This document shows positions 58,489-64,000 of a stretch of DNA of 64,000 nucleotides, in pieces (the stretch's first letter is position 1; the number at the start of each line of letters is the position of its first letter). A program made the position numbers and the translations under genes. Source of the stretch: Kushneria marisflavi (GTDB lineage: Bacteria; Pseudomonadota; Gammaproteobacteria; Pseudomonadales; Halomonadaceae); NCBI RefSeq assembly GCF_002157205.1, contig NZ_CP021358.1, positions 1,674,001 to 1,738,000 on the forward strand, given 5' to 3'. Under the pieces are notes generated by a model. It worked only from the letters and a program-made list of their open reading frames with translations, ran no database searches and was not told the DNA's origin.

Positions 58489-58526
58489 TACGATACCGAA
58501 CAGTATCGGAACTGTGCAGTATCGTA
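58489..58526. promoter_or_regulatory. TetR operator region between AKR and tetR
   Basis: An outer inverted repeat tacgatac (58489-58496) / gtatcgta (58519-58526) and an inner gtatcgg (58503-58509), pairing with cgatac, give three GATAC/GTATC arms in 38 bp. They lie between the divergent starts at 58452 and 58539, where a TetR repressor would normally bind. Confidence 0.6.
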
Positions 58527-58538
58527 TTAAGGATGTCA

Positions 58539-59168
58539 ATGACCAAAAATGATGTTTCTGTTGCCACGCGAGGTCGCAAACGCGACCCCGAACGTGACGG
58601 CGCCATTCTGGAGGCGACGATCGATCTGCTGGCGGAGGTCGGCTATGACGGGCTGAGCACGGCAAAAGTGGCGGATCGCGCGCAGGCCGGGAAAGGCACG
58701 ATGTATCGCCGCTGGCCGACGAAAACCGATCTGGTACTGGACGCGGTCGCGCACATGAAGGCGCAACAGATCGACCTGGAAGCGCTGCCTGATACCGGCT
58801 CGTTACGGGGCGATCTTCTGGCGATGTTTCAGCCTCAAGACGGCGTGCGGGTGGACCGAATATTGCGCGCCATGGCAGGTGTGGTGTCGATGATCAGCCA
58901 GGTGCCGGGATTGGCAGAAACGGGCGACTACTCAATCTTCGAGCCATGGATCACGGCGAATGAGGTGCTGATGGAGCGCGCCAAAACACGAGGTGAAATC
59001 CCATCAACGGCAGATATTGCGCTAGCCGCCCAGATCATCCCCTCCATGGCGGCCTATCGCGCCCTGATCCTGAGAGTCGCGATCGATCATGACCTGCTGG
59101 TGCGTCTTGTTGAACAGGTGGTGCTGCCAGCTCTGCGCGAGAGCCCTGTAAATCCGGCGCGCTCCTGA
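58539..59168 (+). CDS. TetR/AcrR-family transcriptional regulator
   Basis: The 209-residue protein has an N-terminal helix-turn-helix (about 15-60; AILEATIDLLAEVGYDGLSTAKVADRAQAGKGTMYRRWPTKTDLVLDAV) and a ligand domain similar to the TetR_C_11-like group. ATG 58539 has AAGGA seven bases upstream; the ATG at 58533 overlaps that site. It is divergent from the aldo/keto reductase gene with GATAC palindromes between, so it probably represses that gene and itself. The ligand is unknown. Confidence 0.9.
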   Translation: MTKNDVSVATRGRKRDPERDGAILEATIDLLAEVGYDGLSTAKVADRAQAGKGTMYRRWPTKTDLVLDAVAHMKAQQIDLEALPDTGSLRGDLLAMFQPQDGVRVDRILRAMAGVVSMISQVPGLAETGDYSIFEPWITANEVLMERAKTRGEIPSTADIALAAQIIPSMAAYRALILRVAIDHDLLVRLVEQVVLPALRESPVNPARS

Positions 59169-59910
59169 AACGGCGTGGGCACAGGCCTGTGCCCAATGGC
59201 GCTGATCTCCTGCTGTCAAAGGCATACAGCAAATGGCGGCCTTGTCCGCGTGATGCACCGCGCGAAACAGGGCCGCCTGAAGCCCTTGCACGACACTGGC
59301 CCTCTGCCCGCAGGTCACGGTCCAGTTGACCGCACCCCACGATCTCACCTTGTTTCGGTTCGCCGGGCAGCGCGCGATGACATTGATCTCGAAGTAAAAA
59401 CCGGCCAGCCAGGTCACGCCGAGAGCCACCGGGTTCGGACAGAATGTTCGGGCAATACGCGGTTCTTGACCTCCATGACCCCGGTTTATTCGAGAAGGAG
59501 AAGGGTGAGGACAATCGGTCGATGTCCGAAAGGTCCGCATCGCGTAAGTGCATGTGGTGCGCGGCCAGGGGCAGCTGTCGAGTGTCCATGGATACCTCCG
59601 CGCCCGGCGTCCGTTGCAGGACGCAATAAACCGTCGGCCGCAAGACGTCGAACAGCTCGGCCAGACCGCTGATCAAATAGTCACCTGTGTCATGCATGCG
59701 CCGTGGCTGGATCTGGCGGCGATCCGACAGTTTTGGCCTCTCTCCCTTCAGCTTCTCCTTCGCGTGGGCAACTGGTAGAGCCTTGAGCTTTCTCCCGGCG
59801 AATCCGGCCGGCGGTCCCCACCATCCACCCTTCGCGACAGAGCGCTACACTCCGGCATAACCGACCTTCAAATACACCGAGCTGAAGGCAACCACCACAG
59901 GAGCGATGAT
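59169..59910. other. 742-bp gap with decayed sequence
   Basis: There is no intact gene here. Open frames on both strands are long only because of G+C bias and match no family I know, except the recombinase relic at 59611-59775. The segment 59169-59600 may be further decayed mobile-element or gene sequence. A promoter-like GCGCTACACT occurs at about 59842-59851 before yjjV. Confidence 0.5.
59611..59775 (-). pseudogene. C-terminal remnant of a serine recombinase (resolvase/invertase)
   Basis: Minus-strand translation reads AKEKLKGERPKLSDRRQ, then DYLISGLAELFDVLRPTVYC and VLQR. This is the hinge and DNA-binding helix-turn-helix of Tn3-resolvase/Hin-type recombinases (typical form ISDLAELFSVSRPTVYRTLQR). 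Several positions are altered (Leu for Ser before RPTVY, Cys for Arg after it), and the catalytic N-terminal domain (about 120 residues with the nucleophilic serine) is absent. It is a relic of a transposon or invertible element. The nearest intact genes are tetR and yjjV. Confidence 0.7.
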
Positions 59911-60687
59911 ATGCGACCGACGTTTGTGGATACCCACTGCCACTTCGATTTTCCACCGTTTCACGGTGACGAAACACGAAGCCTGCAGCTGGCCCAGGAA
60001 GCCGGTATCGAGAAGATCATTGCGGTGGGCGTCTCGGCAGAGCGCTTTGCCGGGGTGATGTCGCTGGCCGAGCGTTTTGATCCGGTGTATGCCGCGCTTG
60101 GCATTCACCCCATGGCGATAAATGATTTTCGCGCCGAGCATCTCCAGCAGCTGGAAGCGTGGCTTCAACAGCGCCCTGACAAGCTGGTAGCCATCGGTGA
60201 AATCGGACTGGATCTTTTTATCGACAATCCACAATTTGACCGACAGGAAGCCCTGCTGGATGCCCAACTGCGACTGGCCCGCCAATACAATTTGCCAGTG
60301 ATCCTCCATTCGCGCCGCACGCACGACAAGCTTGCCATGCATCTGCGACGCCTTGATCTGCCCCGGCGTGGCGTGGTGCATGGTTTCGCCGGCAGCGAGC
60401 AACAGGCGCTGGCCTTTATCAAGGCGGGGTACTTCATTGGCGTGGGCGGGACAATGACCTACGAGCGCGCCAGCAAAACCCGACGCACCCTGTCGCGCCT
60501 GCCGCTCTCTTCACTGCTGCTGGAAACGGATTCTCCGGACATGCCCGTGCAGGGGTTTCAAGGCGAGCCCAATCGCCCCGAACGGATCAACAACGTCTGG
60601 CAGTGCCTGTGTGATATCCGGGAAGAGTCACCACAGGACGTTGCCGAGGCCATTCGTGACAACACCCGCCGGTTGTTTCATCTCTAA
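59911..60687 (+). CDS. yjjV: TatD-family metal-dependent hydrolase
   Basis: The 258-residue protein is a TatD-family amidohydrolase, closest in form to YjjV. Metal ligands are seen in FVDTHCHFDFP, AIGEIGLDLF, VILHSRRTHDK and LLLETDSPDMP. Family members are metal-dependent nucleases or quality-control deacylases (YjjV has been linked to D-aminoacyl-tRNA editing; known from the family, not shown here). It is a full-length single gene. A GAGCGATGAT sequence precedes the ATG. Confidence 0.9.
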   Translation: MRPTFVDTHCHFDFPPFHGDETRSLQLAQEAGIEKIIAVGVSAERFAGVMSLAERFDPVYAALGIHPMAINDFRAEHLQQLEAWLQQRPDKLVAIGEIGLDLFIDNPQFDRQEALLDAQLRLARQYNLPVILHSRRTHDKLAMHLRRLDLPRRGVVHGFAGSEQQALAFIKAGYFIGVGGTMTYERASKTRRTLSRLPLSSLLLETDSPDMPVQGFQGEPNRPERINNVWQCLCDIREESPQDVAEAIRDNTRRLFHL

Positions 60688-61165
60688 CTCACAGGGTCAC
60701 CAGATGAGGGCTGAAACCGCCAGATCGTGAGGGTTGCGGTAAGAACAGCTATGGCAGCGCGGCATGCCACCCTGTTCTGAAACCATTATCAAATAAATTA
60801 CGTAATAATGTATCTATTTGATAAAACCATAATTGGTTAAAATTTAATCCGAACAAAAAATAAGCAGTATTGTCGATTTATGGCATGCCAAAAGGATTCT
60901 CTGAAGAAAGTAGTGTCTGGAAAACGGTTGTCACAGCGTTTTTGAAACAAAAATGCCCACGACAGGTAAAAAGCACCATCGTCTGAGAAGTGAACAGCAA
61001 TATTGCTGTTCAGGTCGACTGAAATATTCTGACGGCTACATCATTCAATGGACAGAAAAGTATCCGCCATACAGATAAAGGAGCGCCGGCATACGGCATA
61101 AAAAAGCCCGCGCCATGGGAGATAGCGCGGGCTTGAGGCCAATTAGCGTAATTTATGTAATAACG
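60688..61165. other. 478-bp AT-rich gap with two possible mini-ORFs
   Basis: The segment from about 60780 to 60960 is much richer in A+T than the rest of the window. It contains no recognised gene. A 33-residue frame beginning MPKGFSEESSVW (about 60886) and a 41-residue frame at 60953-61078 (MPTTGKKHHRLR) have no clear ribosome sites. It may be horizontally acquired DNA left after decay. Its right end holds the terminator of SDR copy 3. Confidence 0.45.
61100..61134 (-). terminator. Terminator of SDR copy 3
   Basis: A perfect 10-bp stem (aagcccgcgc / gcgcgggctt) with a 15-base loop is followed by a T tract on the minus strand (A5 on the plus strand), about 32 bp past the stop. Confidence 0.88.
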
Positions 61166-62011
61166 TTACGTATTAAGGATAACGCCACCGTTGAGATGAA
61201 TGGTCTGACCATTCATGTAAGAAGACTCCTCGCAGGCCAGATAAACGTAGGCCGGTGCCATTTCGCTGGGCTGGCCAACGCGCTTCATGGGCACCTGCTG
61301 GCCAAAGTTTTCAACCTTCTCCTCATCCATGGTGGCCGGAATCAGTGGTGTCCAGACAGGGCCGGGGGCCACGGCATTGACGCGAATACCGCGTTCAACC
61401 AATGACATGGCCATCGAACGCATAAAACCCTGAATGGCGCCCTTGGTCGCGGTGTAGTCGATCAGGGTGTTATTGCCCTTGAAGGCGTTGACCGAAGAAC
61501 TTTCGATGATACTGTCGCCCGCGGTCATGTGCGCCAGTGCATGCTTCACCGTGTAGAAATGGCTGAAGATATTGGTACGGAAGGTGCGCTCGAGCTGCTC
61601 ATCGGGGATTTGCGTAATGTCATCCCAGTCGTGTTGTTCGGCAGCGTTGTTGACCAGAATATTGAGGCCGCCCAGCTCGCTGACGGTTCTGTCGACCATT
61701 TCGCGACAGAAATCGGCATCGCCCACATCGCCTTTCATGACGAGACAGCGCTGCCCTTCGGCTTCCACCAATACACGTGTTTCTTCGGCGTCCTGATCTT
61801 CTTCGAGGTAACTGATGGCAACATCAGCGCCCTCTCGGGCGTAGTGCACGGCCACGGCCCGGCCGATACCGCTGTCGCCACCGGTAATCAGCGCGATTTT
61901 GCCCTTGAGTTTATCGGTGCCACGATAGCTGTCCCGGATATATTCCGGTGGCTCCTGCATGCGATGCTCATCACCGGGCTGTGACTGGGGGGCACGGGTT
62001 GAATTGGCCAC
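61166..62011 (-). CDS. SDR-family oxidoreductase (YghA-like), copy 3
   Basis: The 281-residue short-chain dehydrogenase has the same layout as the two at 54.4-56.2 kb: a 40-residue polar N-terminal extension (PGDEHRMQEPPEYIRDSYRGTDKLKGK), TGGDSGIGRA, LVNNAAEQ, the catalytic Ser (ESSSVN) and YTATK. AAGGAG precedes the ATG. It is more diverged from the other two than they are from each other. A stress-related reductase role is inferred from the family. It sits alone, with the AT-rich gap downstream. Confidence 0.9.
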   Translation of the reverse strand: MANSTRAPQSQPGDEHRMQEPPEYIRDSYRGTDKLKGKIALITGGDSGIGRAVAVHYAREGADVAISYLEEDQDAEETRVLVEAEGQRCLVMKGDVGDADFCREMVDRTVSELGGLNILVNNAAEQHDWDDITQIPDEQLERTFRTNIFSHFYTVKHALAHMTAGDSIIESSSVNAFKGNNTLIDYTATKGAIQGFMRSMAMSLVERGIRVNAVAPGPVWTPLIPATMDEEKVENFGQQVPMKRVGQPSEMAPAYVYLACEESSYMNGQTIHLNGGVILNT

Positions 62012-62153
62012 TGTTCAAACTCCTTTTGAAACATGGATTAATGTTGACGCCGCCAACTTCCTGGCGCGTCTCTATCCAAGCGTAGAGCGCCCTGCAATGC
62101 GTTCAAGAAGGGTCTGAATCGGGGTACCGGCGTTTGTCAGAACGCCGGCGGTC

Positions 62154-63077
62154 TCAATAGGAAAGCGGTGAAAATACCGACCAGCCGATCTGCTCGCTGA
62201 GCCGTTCCAGTACGGCCATGCCGACCAGCGAATTACCGCTGGCGTTGAGCGCCGGTGACCACACGCAGATGCTGTAGCGGCCCGGCACTACGGCCACAAT
62301 GCCGCCGCCCACGCCGCTTTTGCCCGGCAGCCCCACGCGATAGGCAAAGTTGCCTGCCTCGTCATAGAGCCCGCTGGTGGCCATGATGGCGTTGACCTGC
62401 TGGGTCTGGCGCGGCGTCAGGATGTGCTCATCACTGTGCAGGCAGCGCCCGCCATTGGCCAGAAAGGAGAAGCCGCGCACCAGATCCACGCAGCTGGCCG
62501 TCAGCGCACAGTGGTGAAAGTAGCTTTTGAGCACGGCCTCTACATCGTTGTGGAAGTTGCCAAAGGACTGCATGAGATAGGCCATGGCCGCGTTGCGAGC
62601 CCGATGCTGGTATTCGGACTCGGCCACCACCCGATCGGAAATGATCTGCGCGTTATCGGTCAGTCGGCGTACCAGATCGCGCATGGACAGAATCGGAGCG
62701 GCGTAGCGCGACTGGTTGATGTCAGCGATCACCAGCGCACCGGCATTGATGAAGGGATTACGCGGGCGGCCCTTTTCAAACTCGAGCTGTACCAGCGAAT
62801 TGAAGGCCTGACCCGAGGGCTCATGGCCAAGTCGCTCCCAGAGGCTTTCTCCGCCGTGCGAGATGGCCTGAACCAGACTGAAAACCTTGGAGATGCTTTG
62901 AATCGAGAAGGGCGTATCGGCGTCGCCGGCCTGATAAAGCGCGCCATCGGTGCCGAGCATGGCAATGCCGAGCTGATACGGGTCAACGTCCGACAGCGCC
63001 GGAATATAACTGGCCACATGCCCCTGACCGAGCAGTGGTCGTACGTCATCGAGAATGGATTCCAGCAGTGCCTGCAT
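62154..63077 (-). CDS. glsA: Glutaminase A
   Basis: The 307-residue glutaminase hydrolyses glutamine to glutamate and ammonia. The serine-dependent beta-lactamase-like fold shows the catalytic Ser-x-x-Lys in [12 protein letters not shown] (about residues 62-70) and the conserved [14 protein letters not shown] and [17 protein letters not shown] 63077 ([14 protein letters not shown]) fits family length; an upstream frame adds 52 unlikely residues. It is divergent from pyrB and may supply glutamate or ammonia for acid or osmotic tolerance. Confidence 0.94.
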   Translation of the reverse strand: MQALLESILDDVRPLLGQGHVASYIPALSDVDPYQLGIAMLGTDGALYQAGDADTPFSIQSISKVFSLVQAISHGGESLWERLGHEPSGQAFNSLVQLEFEKGRPRNPFINAGALVIADINQSRYAAPILSMRDLVRRLTDNAQIISDRVVAESEYQHRARNAAMAYLMQSFGNFHNDVEAVLKSYFHHCALTASCVDLVRGFSFLANGGRCLHSDEHILTPRQTQQVNAIMATSGLYDEAGNFAYRVGLPGKSGVGGGIVAVVPGRYSICVWSPALNASGNSLVGMAVLERLSEQIGWSVFSPLSY

Positions 63078-63241
63078 GTGTGATCGCCGTCCTGACGCGG
63101 GGCTCTCGCCCGGATGGAAAAAAGCGAGCGCAGTGTATCGCGCTGACCGGCGCCCGCCCATCCTGTCATGCCATAACGAGGCGGCCACTTGAAAAAAGCG
63201 CCTGACAGGGACTGATCCCCCGATGAAGGGCAAGGGCCTGT

Positions 63242-63258
63242 CGCGCTACACTAGCGCG
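63242..63258. promoter_or_regulatory. 17-bp inverted repeat overlapping a probable pyrB -10
   Basis: CGCGCTA-cac-TAGCGCG is a perfect inverted repeat. Its left arm and centre contain TACACT, a probable -10 box of the pyrB promoter, about 70 bp before the start. A regulator bound here would block the promoter; alternatively it is a chance dyad. Confidence 0.45.
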
Positions 63259-63320
63259 CGTTTGTGCCCCACAGTGCCTGCTGTGGCGGCTTGAGTTCCT
63301 CCCAGCCAGAGGCGAGTGCC

Positions 63321-64000
63321 ATGAGTGCCCATCTGTTGTCCGTTGATAACCTGTCCCGCGACTACGTCGATCACCTCTTTCACGTGGCGCGGCGCATGGA
63401 GCCGATCGCCCAGCGCCGAAAAATCACGCGGGTGCTGGAAGGCGCCGTGCTGGGCAATCTTTTTTTCGAGGCCAGTACCCGTACACGCATGAGCTTTCAC
63501 TCCGCCTTCAGCCGGCTGGGCGGCAGCGTTTGTGACACGACAGGCTTCACCTTCTCCTCGATGGCCAAGGGCGAGTCGCTGTATGACACCAGCCGCGTCA
63601 TCAGCGGCTATGTCGATGCCATCGTCATGCGCCACCCGGCCCTGGGCTCGGTGGCCGAATTTGCCGCGGCGACCCATGTCCCGGTCATCAACGGCGGCGA
63701 CGGACCGGGCGAACACCCCAGCCAGGCCCTGCTCGATCTTTACACCATCAACAAGGAATTCGAGCGGCTCGGCAAGGCCCTGCCCGGTGCGCATCTGCTG
63801 CTGACCGGCGATTTGAAGTACGGGCGCACCGTACACTCGCTTCTGAAGCTTTTGGCCCTCTATCCGCCGATGCAGATCACGCTGGTCTCGCCGCCGGGCC
63901 TTGAAATGCCCTTTGAGCTGATCGATCGGGCCGAAAATGCCGGCCACCGGGTCATCCAGCGCGACACGTTGCAGGCCGACTACAGCGATGTGGACGTGGT
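63321..64000 (+). CDS. pyrB: Aspartate carbamoyltransferase catalytic chain (5' part)
   Basis: The frame is open from ATG 63321 to the window end (226 codons). It starts MSAHLLSVDNLSRDYVDHLF and contains the carbamoyl-phosphate motif FFEASTRTRMSFHSAFSRLG (about 48-67), MAKGESLYDTSRV and NGGDGPGEHPSQALLDLYTI. The enzyme joins carbamoyl phosphate and aspartate in pyrimidine synthesis. The 3' end is cut by the window edge, so whether pyrI or a PyrC-like gene follows cannot be seen. AGAGGCGA lies ten bases before the start. Confidence 0.95.
   Translation, partial: MSAHLLSVDNLSRDYVDHLFHVARRMEPIAQRRKITRVLEGAVLGNLFFEASTRTRMSFHSAFSRLGGSVCDTTGFTFSSMAKGESLYDTSRVISGYVDAIVMRHPALGSVAEFAAATHVPVINGGDGPGEHPSQALLDLYTINKEFERLGKALPGAHLLLTGDLKYGRTVHSLLKLLALYPPMQITLVSPPGLEMPFELIDRAENAGHRVIQRDTLQADYSDVDV

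Noticed and set aside
59035..59697. Minus-strand open frame of 220 codons
   Set aside because: Only its N-terminal part matches a family (the recombinase DNA-binding domain); the rest is random-looking and overlaps the end of tetR, so it is not an intact gene.

Overview
The window is about 61% G+C and densely coded. It looks like a chromosome segment from a motile, halophilic or halotolerant gammaproteobacterium, most likely Halomonadaceae (Halomonas or Kushneria type). The reasons are the xseB-ispA-dxs block next to djlA and ribA, an aapJQMP amino-acid ABC operon, an E. coli-type membrane D-lactate dehydrogenase, dCache chemoreceptors and the codon use. The genus is inference. I see no rRNA, tRNA, CRISPR array or intact mobile element.

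Layout. 0-14 kb: a sulfite-oxidase-like molybdoenzyme, an amidase, a Ca2+/cation antiporter, a GNAT plus carbon-nitrogen hydrolase pair, a lipoprotein trehalase, a class III alcohol dehydrogenase, a small exported protein behind a sigma-28-like promoter, comM, dld and a metallophosphoesterase. 14-21 kb: an OPT transporter, ubiK, amtB-glnK behind a sigma-54/NtrC-type control region, azoR and fpr. 21-32 kb: three tandem chemoreceptors, each with a sigma-28-like promoter of identical geometry, beside the aapJQMP general amino-acid importer. Two of the receptors carry the amino-acid-binding dCache signature, so sensing and uptake of amino acids are encoded together. 32-42 kb: hemE with an overlapping DCC thiol oxidoreductase, ribA, an MFS transporter, a thioesterase, djlA, dxs, ispA, xseB and serA. 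42-46 kb: a zinc dehydrogenase, a 3-hydroxyisobutyrate-dehydrogenase-like protein and a PAP2 phosphatase behind a Pho-box-like site.

46-52 kb is the most coherent accessory system: a sodium:solute symporter, a RidA-type deaminase, an N-acyl-D-amino-acid deacylase, an IclR regulator and a fold-III PLP D-amino-acid deaminase. Two 18-bp operator-like palindromes sit between the divergent deacylase and regulator genes. Together they could import, deacylate and deaminate D-amino acids and remove the enamine/imine by-products.

52-64 kb is a less settled region: a GH3 beta-glucosidase, three paralogous stress-type SDRs (one cut by an in-frame amber codon), a CPBP membrane protease, an aldo/keto reductase followed by a truncated NmrA-like remnant, a divergent TetR, a decayed serine-recombinase C-terminus, yjjV, an AT-rich gap, glsA and the start of pyrB. 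The gene remnants and recombinase relic suggest past insertion and deletion between about 57 and 61 kb. I found no clearly new multi-gene system. The best leads are the D-amino-acid cluster with its operators, the shared sigma-28 promoter geometry linking the chemoreceptors to a small unknown exported protein, and the decaying 57-61 kb segment.
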